From positions 9,876,823 through 9,940,822 of the forward strand of contig JABAKD010000005.1 of assembly GCA_012845835.1 (NCBI GenBank): a stretch of 64,000 nucleotides of DNA. The letters are read 5' to 3'. This DNA is from Undaria pinnatifida. Its lineage: Eukaryota; Sar; Phaeophyceae; Laminariales; Alariaceae. This document shows, piece by piece, positions 12,895-37,200 of the stretch. The translations under genes and the position numbers were made by a program. The notes beneath the pieces are model-generated. The model was not told the DNA's origin. It did not search any database and saw only the letters and a list, made by a program, of their open reading frames with translations. Numbering within the stretch: the stretch's first letter is position 1; the number at the start of each line of letters is the position of its first letter.

Positions 12895-13270
12895 GAGAGA
12901 TCCGAACTTTTCCCACAGCCCAATCCCAAATTTTTCCATGGCCCAAGACCAGAACGTTCCTTCATCCACGCCATAATTTTCTATATCGGCAACCCCAGAA
13001 TTTTCCATCCCAAGCTCAGAGTTTTCAATGGCCCAAGTCCCGAATTTTCCATTATCCAAGCCCAGAAATTTCCACGGCCCGAGTGCAAAAATACACCGTG
13101 GCCCAAGCCCAGAATTTTGCACGATCCAACTTCCGAACTCTCCAGGGCCCAAGTATCAAATTCTCCATGACCCAACGCCAGAATATTCCACGACCCAAGG
13201 AATCTTCCACGACCCAAATCCCGAATTTTCCACAGCTCAAGTCCCAATTTTTTCACGACACAAGAAGGGA
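12895..13270. repeat. Minisatellite with a 24-27 base unit
   Basis: Repeats of a unit like ccacggcccaagcccagaat followed by tttc, more than twelve degenerate copies, lying just 3' of the Rab stop codon (the gene is on -). Confidence 0.8.
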
Positions 13271-13441
13271 CCCAACCCAGTAACGCCAAATCCAACAAGA
13301 CAATCCTTCCCCCCACCAACCGCGAGGGTCGAAGGTCGCAAGACTACGGCTATTCATGAAATGAGTACACTCCATCCCCCCCCCCTCCCCCCGCGCGCGC
13401 GTGCTAGAAGAAGGGCGTCGTATACATTAGAAAAAAAAACG

Positions 13442-24840
<11,399 letters not shown>

Positions 24841-25302
24841 GGTTCCGCTCCCAGAGAACCCCTGGGCGCAAACTACCTGCTGCTTGATGTAGAGTTGGTT
24901 GTTGCAGTAAGTGCACGTTCGCGAATTCCGAGGCGAGTTGCTAAGCGTGCTCGCGTTCTCCTGCTTTTTTCTTCAAGCGCGTGCGGCGTCCAACTATAGT
25001 TCGCGCCTGCTGAACGTCGAGCGAACTTGCTACTTCAAGCGCGTGTGTGCTTTCTCGTAGTTGGGGTTTATCAACAGCAACGTGAACGAGGACTTGAACG
25101 AGAAACGACGACGAACAAACGAGGAAATATTTTTTTATAGAGTTCCATAGTGATAATGAGGCGTCCTTATACAGGGATCGCTAACCAGTATGCTCAGCGC
25201 TGAGAGCTACTTTTTGTCACCTCCCTCGCCTCGGCACGGCAACTGCACAGAGCAACGGGGAAAACTGTCGACAAAAGGCAGTCAGATTGACAACGAACAA
25301 CG
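24841..25302. promoter_or_regulatory. Divergent promoter between the Rab18-like and SDHAF2 genes
   Basis: 462 bases separate the two start codons, which point away from each other. There is an AT-rich stretch with ttttttatag at about 25131-25140. No specific factor site can be called; the assignment rests on gene arrangement. Confidence 0.6.
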
Positions 25303-28300
25303 ATGATGCGCGTGGCGAAGTCCGTGGCCACTCAGGTGGCGAGGAAGACGACCGCAGCTACATCAAAGATCGGGGATCGGAGCTCACCTGCTTGCCCAGC
25401 AGTAGCTTCGGGCTTGCGCGGAGCCTTGGCCCATGAGGGCCCCAGGTGGTTGAGCACGTCTGACACGACGACTGGGTTTTCTGCGGGGGGTGAGGAGAGA
25501 CTGTCGGGGTCTGGAGGCGAAGAGCTGCTGCGCGGACTGAGTGAAGAGGAGGTGAAGCACGCACGCACAGCAGTGTTTTGTCTTTTTTGATGCAGCTGAC
25601 TGTTCTGCGTGTTGGAACGCTTTGCCTGGTTCTCCCTAATCTACGAATCTAAAGACCCAGCCACCTCTCACGGTCTCCCTATTCTTTATGCTGACGGCAC
25701 GTTGGCAGAGTTCCGAACGAACAACAGATAGCTTAGTTCCTCTATAGTGCCGGTGGAGTAGTACCGGTTGCCCGCGATAGTGCCTGTGAAATCGTTTGGC
25801 ACAGACGGGAACAAGCAGTACCAGCATGCGGAGTACTATTTACCGGTTGCTGCTACGTATAGTGCCGGTATTTCCGGCTGGCAGACGCCAGCACTACAGA
25901 CGGACCACTCACCGTGAGCGATCGATGCTGTCATTTATTGAAGGTCTTGCGGGTGGGCACTCGAACGCAAGAGATGTGGAAGGACCACGTGGCCCTCACG
26001 ACCTCCTTCCCGGAGGCTAGTCTGCCTCCCGGCGGGGGGGGGCAGGCAGCGGTGTCCCCAGATGCCGTTCGCCGAAAGCGTCTGGTCTACCGCAGCAAGC
26101 AGCGAGGCTGGTTGGAGGTGAGAGGTTGTTGTTGGTAGTGTTCTCGCCTTGACTCCTTCCCCACTGCAGAACAAATTCAAGCCTGATTCCTTATAGTTTG
26201 TCGCCTAAACGTAGGTTGCAGTTGCGAAAAAAAGGGCTCTAACCCTTTCGCCTTGATTGTGGTACAGGCTGGTTCAAGTTAAAAGCCCGAAATGAATTCC
26301 CCGGCGAATATCCACGCCTTTTTTTTATGCAGACCGTGAATTTTTGCACCCGCCTTCTATGTGCCGTTGCGAAAACCTCACCTGTCGTTTTTTTTTTGTT
26401 TTTGCCCGATGTTTCGTCAGTTTAGTTTTTTTGAAAAATGCGGGCCACCTTAGACCAATTTTTTTCGACGAAAAAAACAAAAAACAAAACGGAGGTCAGG
26501 CCTCGGGATGGGCATGTAGAACACATTACAAATTTTCAGGGTCTTGTCTCTCAACAACGGCGTGGACATTTGGACTTTTGTGCGTAAAAATGAAAAAGAT
26601 ACGTGGTTGTTTCCATGAAATGACTTGGTTTTAGGGTAGGGTCAAGCTTTTTCGCTAGATCCTGCTAAATGCCGAACATAAGCGGGTCAGATTTTCGATT
26701 TTTTGCTCGAAAAAATCTACAGACATGCCTTGATGTACCTCCAACCGGTTCGTGCCAAATGCGGCGCAATTTTTGTTTTCGCCCCCGCTTGGAAAAAGCC
26801 TGAGTATGATTGAAAAAATGGAAGGCATGTCATTGGTGGAGACGAGTTTCGCTCCTAGAACCAGCCCGAGGACGTTGAGAAAAAATTGGCCATGTCATCC
26901 TCTTCCACTGGTCATGGGGGTCAGTATGATACCAAACACCGGGGTATGCACCCTTTGATTAGATATTGCGAGCGGCATTCGTGGGGGAGGGAACTTCGGG
27001 GTTTTCACGTGAACCAGCCTGTATAGCGACAACAAACCGACGAAAATTTATCCTTTTCGGGAACCCAAAAACGCGACCAAAACCCTCGAGGTGTACGGTC
27101 TTGCCACTCGTTCAGTGGGAGCGCGCAGAAAGATGAGCAGGATCATGCTGTTGCTATAGCGTGTCGTACATGTCGTTGGAATGTAGTTTGGTACGGAAAC
27201 TAGTTACCCCGTAAGACCATTTTTTATACAGCCGAATTTCGTCAGTCGAAAACGGCCCTTTTCGACTGGATATTTTTTCGACTCGCGTCTTCTGGGCGTC
27301 CTCTTATCGTCAGTGGAGTCGATTTTAGAGTTTTTGTATTATTTCTGGAGGCGGTTGGTGTGAAGGAGTACTGCTGAATGGCACTCGAAAATCAATTGGA
27401 AGCTCTGTGCTTCGTGCGTTCTCCGCGAGCAACGCGTGCTTCGCGCGCGACGAACCCGCGTCCAAGCGGGTTGGTGGCGTTGGACCTAGCCGAAAGCCGC
27501 CAAAGCTACTGTACGTTCGCGGTGTTGCACTCAGTCGAGAGCCGCCAAAGCTACAGCAGGCGTAGCCGTTGCTGGCAAAATTACGACGTTACCGCGCGTT
27601 GCTGCCATCTTATGGTACACGCTTCTGGCGGGCGGAGGTAGGAATGCGCGCTGACTTGCGGCGAGAAGCAGCAGCAGTGATAGCAGCCAAGCCAGCGTCG
27701 GCGCTGTTATATGATTCTGCTGTGTGGTGCCTGGTATGGGTGTGTGGGCGTGTGGGTGTGCTTTGTGGTGGGATGGGCGATGCGATGGGATATAAAATAC
27801 GTTTTCGGCTGACCTTTTCGACTGGATTTGCCAGTCGAATCGCGCAGTCGAAAAAGGTTGCGTCGAAGCTCCTTTTCGACTGTGGAAGAAAGCCCGATTG
27901 GGCTTCAGTCGAAAAAAGCCGTTTTCGACTGACAAGTCCGACCGTATAAGATTTGGTCTAAGCCTTCAGCCCGCTTGCTTCTTGTGGTCAACGCTGCCAT
28001 CGCCAAACGCATTTCATCCATGTTTGCCTTTTCAGTCCCGAGACGAGTAATGGGAAGAGCATGCGCTCTTGATGTACCTATCCCTGCATTGCACTTCTGA
28101 TGCATCCTCTGTGATGCCCCAGTTCGTGTGGCCGATGTCGCTTTAATAGTACGTTTAGGTTAGTTTCGACAATATTTTCCCTCGGAAGCCCTAAGGGAGT
28201 TAGATTCGCCCTTGCGGGGCAGAGATCAAATCCACCCACTTAGAAATGCGATTTTACCAACCGTCTACTCGTAGGTTGAGCAAACTGCAGTACGAGTACA

Positions 28301-28517
28301 GTACGAGTACTGTACGGGTACTGTACCGGCCCTCTGGTACGAAGCTATTTGATATATGTGTTGATTGATGCTGTAGGTTAGATTTCTTACTTGAAAGAGG
28401 GTGTGTCGTACGCTTAACGTTGCAATAACAGCTGTCGAATTTCTTGTTTCCCTCGGTAGTTTGTTTTGGCCGATTTTCTTGTGGAGATTTTTCTTGTAAG
28501 AGGGCCGGGTAGTGTGC

Positions 28518-28575
<58 letters not shown>

Positions 28576-30365
28576 TTCGCCCGAAACGTAATCGTTGCAA
28601 TTTTGTTTACATCGTGAACAAATTTAACCCTGTTGGTATGCTTTTGGCGTGTTGTTTTTTGCCGCGGCGGCGGCGGCGGCGGCGTGAAACAGGTAGACCT
28701 CTTGATGGGAACCTGGGCGGAAAAGAACGTCCCGCACCTAACTCTGGCGGAGATGGACAGCTACGAAGACATCCTTAACCTCGAGACGGTGGATATTTTC
28801 AACTTCATAACGGGAAACGCCGACCCTCCGGCGTTCGTCGACACCCCAATGATGAAGCGCTTGCAGGTTAGGGTCAGGGTCAGGGCAGGTTAGAGTGGGG
28901 GTTAGGGTTTAGTCAGGGTTTTGAGTAGGGTTAGGGGTACGTTGGGGACACACGCAACGGCAGAGGTGCACTGGCCCTTTTTTGCCTTCTGAGGGTGTTT
29001 GCTCGATAAGCTGGCTCTATACCTCACCCAAAAACCGATTTTGAGTGACCAAAAGAAAAACGCAACAACCCGATGGGCAAACCCGTGGCTCAAGTATGCA
29101 GCAAAATCATGACGTGTGCTACGATGGAGGTGCAACACTTTTTTTCTGAGGTCCCCAACTTCCGGAGCTTAAGAACTCTACGAAAAACTAATTTGTTTGG
29201 AGAGAAATATAACTGCTAGCACCGGATGAAAAACCCCATGGCCTAGGTACACGACAATAATCATGCCAAAAACAATGGCCTATTATTTATTTATTTTCCG
29301 ACGATTTTGGGTTAAGGAACCCCGTCATTCAGACACCATTTCGTCGAAAAAAAAGGTATACCTCTATCGTAGCATGCGTCTCATGTTTTCAAAACAAGAA
29401 AAAAGAAAATCGACGATTTTAGGTTAAGAATCCCCGATGTTCAGAAAAAAAAAAAAAGCTAAACTGCGCTACCCCCTATGTTATCGAAGCACGCGGCTGG
29501 GGTTAGGTTGGAGTTAGATTTAGGTAGAGTCGACCCTGGTGAGGGATTTCGGTTGGGGGGATTAGGGGTTTGAGAGACGCGTGGTACGATAGAGGTAGCA
29601 TTTTTTTTAGCTAGAACATTTTCTGAATGATGGAGCTCCTTAACCCTCCTGAACCCAAGTCGTCGTCGGAATGTTAACCTTTTTTTTCCGCAACAACCTT
29701 TTTTCGTATTCCCAGGCCGTGGGTTGTTGTTCCTCGGGTCGCGCTTTCAATTTACTCTGAATCGTGTTTGTGGGGGGGGGGGGGTGGGGGTATGGTCCCT
29801 CACTAGACGAAGACGCCTTAGAACGAATGGTGCACGTGTACGTACCGTGGCATGCGTTAGGAGGAAGGTTAGATCAGGGTTTGGTGAGGGTTACGATGAG
29901 TTCAGCGATTGTTTTTGGGTTAGGTGCGGGTTTTGATTGGTTTTGATAGCAGTGGGCCCTTGTCACGGACGGTTTGGCCGCCGCGGTATCCGGTTGAAGG
30001 TGTGAGGCTGTCGTAAGTCGGGGATGGTTTTACTTTCACCCCCGGACCCCGACTTGACCGCCGCCTGCGAGTTAAAAGGGATTGACACCAACCTTATTAT
30101 TTCGCTCTAAACAACGCGAAGGAGGCGGTTTGTGGTGCCGGATGACCTCCGGGCAGCCGCGTCGAATCAGCACCATGGTTGGAGGGTGTAAGGTATGTGT
30201 TTGACTCACCCGTCCCTGCGTGTAAAATCGACTACCCCGCCCCTCTCCCCCCCCTCCCCCCTCTCCCCCCCCGCGTTCTGAACACAGGTTTACGTGAAAT
30301 CGAACCCGCTGGGGCAGTCGCCGACCAGCTATGCATCGGCGAAGCGCGAGAGCAACCTTACATGA
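25303..30365 (+). CDS. Succinate dehydrogenase assembly factor 2 (SDHAF2/Sdh5), mitochondrial, 214 residues
   Basis: A small mitochondrial matrix protein that promotes covalent FAD attachment to the SDHA flavoprotein of complex II. Exons: 25303-25551, 25974-26117, 28693-28866, 30288-30365, all phase 0. Residues 1-60 are rich in Arg, Lys, Ser and Ala and lack acids, as a mitochondrial presequence. The conserved domain begins RRKRLVYRSKQRGWLE (to residue 131), continues across the exon 2/3 splice as VDLLMGTWAEKNVPHL, then DSYEDILN, and DIFNFITGNADPP. These are the YxSxxRGxLE, LLxxFA and W/F-x-TG blocks of the family. The start has MM and an upstream AACG. The exon 2 acceptor (aagag before ATG at 25974) is the least certain junction because its pyrimidine tract is weak; the downstream join is firm. 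The C-terminus ends SAKRESNLT. Confidence 0.93.
25735..25910. mobile_element. CTATAGTGC-type foldback element
   Basis: Ends carry cctctatagtgccggt-like words in inverted arrangement, with internal gttgcccgcgatagtgcctg, tgaaatcgtttggcacagac and gcatgcggagtact. The same order is found at 38288-38502 and 45090-45305. In SDHAF2 intron 1. Confidence 0.6.
26118..28692 (+). other. SDHAF2 intron 2 (2.58 kb)
   Basis: Mostly unique-looking sequence, with a cluster of ttttcgactg words (cagtcgaaaa in reverse) at 27240-27290 and 27800-27945, and a (CAA)n tract of about 20 units at 28518-28576. No internal gene seen. Confidence 0.75.
28518..28576. repeat. (CAA)n trinucleotide repeat
   Basis: About 20 uninterrupted CAA units in SDHAF2 intron 2. 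Confidence 0.95.
29111..29380. mobile_element. Short TIR element of the GCTACGATAGAGG family
   Basis: Left end gacgtgtgctacgatggagg, right end cctctatcgtagcatgcgtc, 270 bases. The interior is in reverse orientation to most copies (cttccggagcttaagaactc on the left, tcattcagacaccatttcgt on the right). Lies in SDHAF2 intron 3. Confidence 0.72.
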
Positions 30366-31057
30366 TCATCAAGCTGCCCCATTCTCCCGTGTCTGGCGGG
30401 GGGGTTGCGTTGCGCTAGACTAGCTAATGTTCGACGTGAGCATAATGATACCCCCCTCCCCATGATGGCGTTTGGTGGGGGTGTTCGCCCTCTTGAGGTG
30501 GTCCGCGTGTTGTTCCTGCTGTTAATGCTGCTACTGCTGCTGCTACCGCTGCTGTGGCGCTCAGTGTCCTTAAAAACGTGCATGATGGTTCGCTCCATGC
30601 ATGATAGATGCGCGCGCAGATTTTCCGGCCTTTTTTTGTCATGCAGTTCTGCTAGCTGCAGCAGTGACATTTCGCTCTGCGTGTAGTATCGTAAAGCACT
30701 GCAGTCCTTCGCTATGCTTGCTGCCAGGTACTGCCTTTGCTTTCGCGACGTAATACAAACGAGGGATTTTGGCGTTGATGCTGAAGTGTGGTATGAAACC
30801 ATGAACTGGTGACTGGGCGATGTGTTTGGGGTTGCAGGTCTTACCTTAGCGTGGTGTCTGTACCGGTACTATTGCGCCCAACTGCACTGCACTAGGATTT
30901 GCTGCTCTGTCCTGCCCCACTGCGCCTTCTTGGAGCGCTTTTGTGTATTGTTTGAACGGTGGTACAACATGGCGGAGGACCATAGTAATCAGGACCTACG
31001 ATACGCACAAAAACCTATATATTACCCTTTTTTTACTGACCTTAATCTTTGGTCCTG

Positions 31058-31324
31058 GACGCATGCTACGATAGAGGGTGTACCTTTTTTTGGCAAAAGT
31101 GGCTTTTGAATGGCGGGGTTTCTTAACCCAAAATCGTCGGAAATACGACATTTTCTTTTCATGATTCTCGTTGCATACCTACGAGGCCATGGGATTATTC
31201 ATCCGGTGCTAGCAGTTTTATTTTTCTCCAATAAAATCAGCTCAGCTTTTGCGAGAGGTCTTGACCTCCCAAATTGGGGAACATGAGAAAAAAAAACGTG
31301 GAGCATCTCCATCGTAGCACGCGT
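31058..31324. mobile_element. Short TIR element of the GCTACGATAGAGG family (first of an adjacent pair)
   Basis: gacgcatgctacgatagagg at the left, cctccatcgtagcacgcgtc-type right end; 267 bases. Only 16 bases separate it from the next copy. Confidence 0.8.
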
Positions 31325-31340
31325 CCCTGAGACCAAAGCT

Positions 31341-31594
31341 GACGCGTGCTACGATAGAGATGCTCCACTTTTTGGCTATTTTGTTTTCTGAATGACGGGG
31401 CTCCTTAACCCAAAATCGTCCGAAAAATGCCATTTGTTTGGCATGATTCTCATTGTGTACCTAAGCCACGGGGTTTTGCAGCCAGTAGCAGTTTCATTTT
31501 CCTCCGAAATCAGTTTTTGGGATAGGTCTTAACCTCCCAAATTGGGGAACATCAGAAAAAAAGTGGAGCATCTCTATCGTACGTAGCACGCGTC
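31341..31594. mobile_element. Short TIR element of the GCTACGATAGAGG family (second of the pair)
   Basis: gacgcgtgctacgatagaga at the left; tctctatcgt and acgtagcacgcgtc at the right, with a four-base insertion in the right repeat. Same orientation as the first copy. Confidence 0.8.
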
Positions 31595-32374
31595 GGATAC
31601 GGTAGGGGTTAGGTGGGAGTCAGTTTGTGCTGCAGGAGGGTCAGTTTTGGGGGCTCTTTTGGCAGTGGCGCTCGGGTTCACTCGCACGATTGACGGCCTT
31701 GGTCCGTTGCGCTCTTTCAAGCTTTCGTGCCTTTGTAATTTGGCGATACGAAAGATCCACAATGGGATGGTTAGCTACGCTGCGCCGAACAAACCTCCTG
31801 AGGTATTTTTGTCAGTGGGATACAGGGTCACTCTTGCGAGTGGCTCAAACCCGGTATTGAAAATGGGTGTACCCCCCGTACCGTGCCTTAGCCTTGGCCC
31901 CGATTGCTTTGTTCTCGCCCGCAATTGCTGGCTTCGCGTGTGTGTGAGCGGTTCTGATGCGTTTGTCCTCTAGGGTAGGTGCTCGTACTGAGCTTCTCCG
32001 CAGTCACTGCAGTGCTGCATGCCATGCTCTGTCGTGTAGGCGTACGCGCTTGCTGTTGCTCGCACACCTATTATTCGTCTGTGATGTTTGCTGTTAGTGT
32101 TTGATTTGTAACATTGGGGGGCTCTAAAAATGGCTGCTAAAAATGATGTGCTGTTTTTTTTTTTTCTTCCTTTTGTCACGATCGTTTTCAAATGCTTATA
32201 AATAGTCGTACACTGGTCAATGAATTTTGTGATGAAACCATTTTGTTGCGATTCAAATTCCTTCCGGCCATCAAGCGGCGGACGATCCCGAGCAAAGCTC
32301 CAAGGCCACGCGGCCCTACAAACACCCTCACATAGCCCAGGGGTACAGTAAGGATCTCCCTATAGTCTAATGAG

Positions 32375-32530
32375 GTTAGAAAACCTCTTGGCCCCGACCC
32401 GACCTGACTCGTGAAATTTCGAAAAAAATCCTCCTGACCCGTCCCGAGCGCCCACCCGACCTGACTCGTGAGATTTCGAAAAAAAATCTTCCTGACCCGA
32501 CCCGATTCCACCCACGATATTTAGAACACC
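32375..32530. repeat. ACCCG-type dispersed repeat
   Basis: Two copies of cccgacctgactcgtgaaat followed by ttcgaaaaaaatc. Same family at 40828-41045, 44455-44615, 44980-45085, 58855-58985 and 59325-59400. Confidence 0.7.
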
Positions 32531-32787
32531 GCCTGGTCTGTGCGTGACTAGCCCTGAAAAATAGCCGCAAAGCCACATGCTACGTACGGTACAGGAGTGA
32601 TCCCACAGTAATATACGGTAGAGGCGTTGATCTCAAGTATGGAACCATTGGCTAGTATGATAATTTCACAACTACATTCGCTTTAGGACTAGTCTGGCTT
32701 ACACTGTTGGTGGGGTTGCGCGAACGAATGCCTTCCAAGTCGTGTTTCGAGGGTGAGATGTTAAGGTCTTCCTCGTGCTATTAATAG

Positions 32788-33066
32788 GACGCGGGCTACG
32801 ATAGAGGCGCGCCGCACGTTTTTTTCTAATTCTACTCCTCAATTTGGGAGCTCAAGACCTCCCAAAAACTGATTTGTGAGAAAAGCAAAAAAAACTGATA
32901 CGTACCGCGGACCAAAAATCCCATGGCCTAGCAAGGTACACGACAAGAATCATGCAAAACAAAATGCACCTACTTGTATTCCCGACGATTTTGGGTTAAC
33001 GAGCCCGGTCATTCAGAAACCCTTTTCGCCAAAAAAAGGTACACCCTCTATCGTAGCACGCATTCT
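32788..33066. mobile_element. Short TIR element of the GCTACGATAGAGG family
   Basis: gacgcgggctacgatagagg at the left and ctctatcgtagcacgcattc at the right, about 279 bases, interior in the same orientation as the copy at 29111. Confidence 0.75.
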
Positions 33067-34298
33067 GGGAGCTTAGAAAATTCTTAGAATTTGCTGCATC
33101 CGTACCGTGGAATAACTCATTTTTTTTTATGGCTCCTAACCTAATGAGGAGCTCCATACCTGACCCAAAAAGTGTTTGTTGAGTAAACTTAAAGGGAAAC
33201 CCGATGGACAAAACAAAACAGTTCCATGGCCTAGGTGTACCAAAACAAAATAATCATAACTCGCGCATGCTGCAAGAAACAAGAATGACGAAATTCCGAC
33301 GAATTTTGGTTGTGACCCCTTTGGGGGGAATTCTGAGATATGCAAAAAAATTGAAGGGAAAAAAAAATGATATTACAGCATCGGCCACATGAAGCAATCA
33401 AGATCCGAGCTGCTGGTAGGTGTAGGAGATGTCTTCGAACTGCAACGCCGGCAGCTGTGAGCGAGGCAAGCGTGAGGCGGCATGACGATACTCGGATTGC
33501 CTCAAAGCGCTTCCTAGACGCTTTATGAGATCGCGCCCTCGTCGCCTTTTGTTCTGTATACTATAATCAAGTCCCAAAAGACTTCAGGAGTCACCGTCAT
33601 GAAAAAAACGTTTCAGCCAAAAAGGGGTATACCTCAAACGTCTCGCGCGTCCAAACCCAAGCCGGGATAGCAATCGGCACTGCGAGGCTATCAATAGTAC
33701 AACATCGCTCGGCACCAAATAGCTCAAAATAGCCGCGAAAGACACACCAGGAAATCAATCGGCATGGGAAACAAAAACAAAAAAGAACCTAACCTAAAAC
33801 AAAAAGCCCACCGCCAATAAACTTGAAAAAAAACGCCTGTATACCTCCGTTTTTTCTTCCTTTTCCCTATCTTCGGTGAAAGAAAATCGGATCGGGGGTG
33901 GAGGAGGGCGTGTAGGTGGGTGGTAAAAGGGGGGGGGGGAGGGGGTAGGCTATCAAAAATAGGCAATCACCTTGATATGAAAATGAAACACAAACACACA
34001 CAACAAATACCGGTGTAGAGCGGTACAACAACTACACTGAACACAAGAGCACACACACGAATGCCGCAAATAAAAAGCACACGCACGAACAAATATAAGT
34101 ACCAACAACGCAGCTTGCAAAGATGAGTATTGGCCTGAAATTCGTCGAACTCGCGGCTGACGTCCTTAAAATATTTTTTCGTAAAATATAAAAAATACCG
34201 TACGTGGTACGTATGCTGTGTACGACGTATACCAAAACACAAAACAGAGATAAAAAAAAAAAAAGGAAGGCGCCTCCGCGCCACGCCGCGGCAAGGCC

Positions 34299-37200
34299 TC
34301 AGAAGTCTTCCCATCCGTCAGGCGGGGCGATGTCTAGAATCTTCTTGACTGGTGCCGCCGTCGCCGCCTTTGGCTTGCTCTCGCGCTGCGCCCTGTTACA
34401 GTCGAAAAAAACATCCAGAAACGTAGCAACACCGTTTCCGTATATATTTAGGAGTTATACATGGGGGCAGGGGGAAGAGGGAGGGGAGATTAAGCGACGG
34501 AAGTGTGTGTGGGTGTGGGTAGACAGACAGGGAGGGCGGGGGGAGACGGGGGGGGACGTCGGGGTGTACTAATGTCATGCATAGCCATAGTCTTCACCTC
34601 CTTTGGAGCCCTAAGACCGCTCCCTATACTAATTCCAAGTATTTAGCTCCAAAACCGGCTTTCCAGTTGTCAAGGCGTTAATCTCATTGACCCTCGCATC
34701 CTCTGCCGGGATGGAGCACGTCGAATTGTCACCGACCAGGCAGACATTGCGTGCACCATGCGTGAAGCGCGGTGAGGTGTCCCTCGCGTCGCATGAAGCG
34801 TGAGCTGCACCTTACCAACCATATTTTGTGAGGCGGACTTCCGCACCTTATGCATTGCATATGGATGGCAGCTTCGAATGAATTTATTTGTTTTCTTGTG
34901 TGGCCATTTCCAGAGGGAAGGGGAGGGGGGGGGCAAGGGGGGGTTACTCGAAAGTCGGTTCTTGTGTCCGTCCACATCTGCGAAAACATGGACTTTTGTC
35001 TTTCCAGTGTAAACTTCACTTTCCATTCTATACACTACCTGGTATCTACTAAACATGACCTCTTGCTCTTCCAAGCTCAAAATATAGACCCTATAGTCTA
35101 TCGATGACCCCTGCTCTGCCCTTGGATACATCAACATACACATGGCGAACTCTTGTGGAGGGCGGGGGGGGGGGGGCAATGGAGGTGGAGGGGGGCGTTT
35201 CTCGAACGCCGATTCTCATGGCCGTCCACGTCTGCGAAAACAATGGACTCTTTTCTTTCCAATTTAAACACCATACTCAACACGACCTCTTGCTCTTCCA
35301 AGCTTAAAATTGTAATTTTACAAGGTTCCCCTTCGGATGTGATTGGCTTGATATCTCTTGGGGGGGGTGTCTTGAGCTGAAGGGGGACAAAACCCTTGTA
35401 AAAACTGAAGGAAAACAATTAGCCGCCGCCTTTGCTCTTGAATGCAACAAAGAAAAAAGTTGGCCACCGCGCACCGACCAGCCCAAACGAGTTCATTATT
35501 TCTTTTAGTCTATCGATGCATCTTGCTCTGCCCTTGGATAAATTAACATGCACATGATGAACTTTTCTTTCGGAGAAAAAAAAATCGACATTTTTTTCTT
35601 GTACGAGCGAACCTTCTTGCTTTATTCAGGGGCAAAATCCAAATAAATACACCAAGAACCTTTTTTTATCAGGAACACGCTGCGTTTTTTTCTTTCTTTT
35701 TTCAAGACGAAGGCAAATGCCGATACTTTTTGCAAACCCTTTCTTTATTTTTCCATGACGGACAAAAAAAAATAGAATTTCGGCAAAAACCTTCTCGTTT
35801 TTTCCAAGACGGAGGAAAATGTTGAAAATTTCCGCGCACTCTTTTGTTTCTTTCCAGGAACCACAGGGACTCACCTTCTAGCCTCCCGCCGCTTCTGCAG
35901 AGCCTCTCTTCGCCGCGCTGCATCCCCCCCCCCCGCCCCTGCCCCCGCCCCCCCCCCGCCTCCCAGCTTCAGGGAAGCGACCCGAGTTGGTGGGGTAGGG
36001 GACGGGGGCGCGTCATCCCCTATACCGTCAAGGCCGTCCCAGTTCCACCCTTCCCCTGCCCCCCCTACGCCACCACCGCCTCCTTCCCCAGTAGCACCGA
36101 TGCTGGCGTTAGCGTTGGTGAGGGTGACGGAAGGCAGGGTTTTCCCGCCGCCATTCGGAGATGCTGCCCACGCTTGGGTTTCTCTTGCATCCTGGTGGGG
36201 GGGAAGAGGGAGGGGGGGATGGGGGGGGAGTTAGCTACGATAGCCCACGGCACCTCTAGAAAAAACGCCTCGCTCCCCCCACCCTTCCCCCGCAACAAGG
36301 CCCACCGATAAACAAGACAGCAAAAACGCGTCAACGTCCCCGCCGTGCAAGCATTGCCACAACGGTGCACATGCCAAAAAAAATGTACTACCCTCCCCTG
36401 CTACAACCTATAACCCCCCTCCCTATCCTTCACGCCTCCCCATACCACCACAATAGGAGTACCAAAGAGACACTGCTGTTATTCCCTCCACTCCCGCTAT
36501 TCCCTTTACATAAGATGAGAACAAAAAAATTATGCAAATCGTACATGGAAAACAAAAAAAAAAACGCCCAAATGTTGGAGGGGTCTCTGCTAGGAGTAGC
36601 AACGGTGCTCCGTCTCGGAAGGGATCATCAATGGTCAAATGACTAAGGCAAGCAACACGAGTACGCCCCCCCCCCCCCCCCCCCCCCCCCTCCTCTTCTC
36701 CCCCCCCCCTCCCCCCCCCCCCCCCTCCCCATACAAATCGACGAGCAGTGGGACTGCTGAACCCTATGCGCGATAAAAATTGAAGGCAAGAACCGGTGGG
36801 GAAAAGGGGCGACACCTGAGACCACGGCTTGTCCAGAAGCTGGAAAGTAGAAGTGTGAAGAAAAAATCACATTATTTTCGCACCTGCCACACTTCGCCTT
36901 CTACGCTGTCCCTCCCACCCCCCGCGCCCTCCCCCGCCCTAGCTCCAGCACCTGCATAACCATACCTATCCCCGCCCCCCCCACCCCCACCCCCTCCCCC
37001 AACAGGAAGCCCCGCGGCAACAGCGGCCGCAACAGACCCAGGAATGCTAGCAGAAACATGACCCGTGCCATTCAAGTTAAGGCCCATGGCGGTAGTGTGG
37101 TGTCTTGGTACAGTGGGGGTCGAGGAAGGTGCTAGGGTTTTCGATGAAAAGGAGGGGGAAGTGGAGGAAGATGGGGTTGCGTTGGGGTCGGCTGCGGGTT

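Larger units (their letters stand above)
30366..34298. other. Convergent intergenic region between SDHAF2 and the SCY1-like gene
   Basis: About 3.9 kb between two 3' ends. Contains three TIR elements (below) and an ACCCG-type repeat tract at about 32375-32530. Open frames here lack recognisable domains. Confidence 0.6.
34386..36883 (-). other. SCY1-like intron 14 (2.5 kb), repeat-filled
   Basis: Contains a family-B copy with a nested small element, a divergent tandem duplication at 34920-35575, a 55-60 base tandem array at 35655-35865, a family-A end and a poly-C run. No exon seen. Confidence 0.8.
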
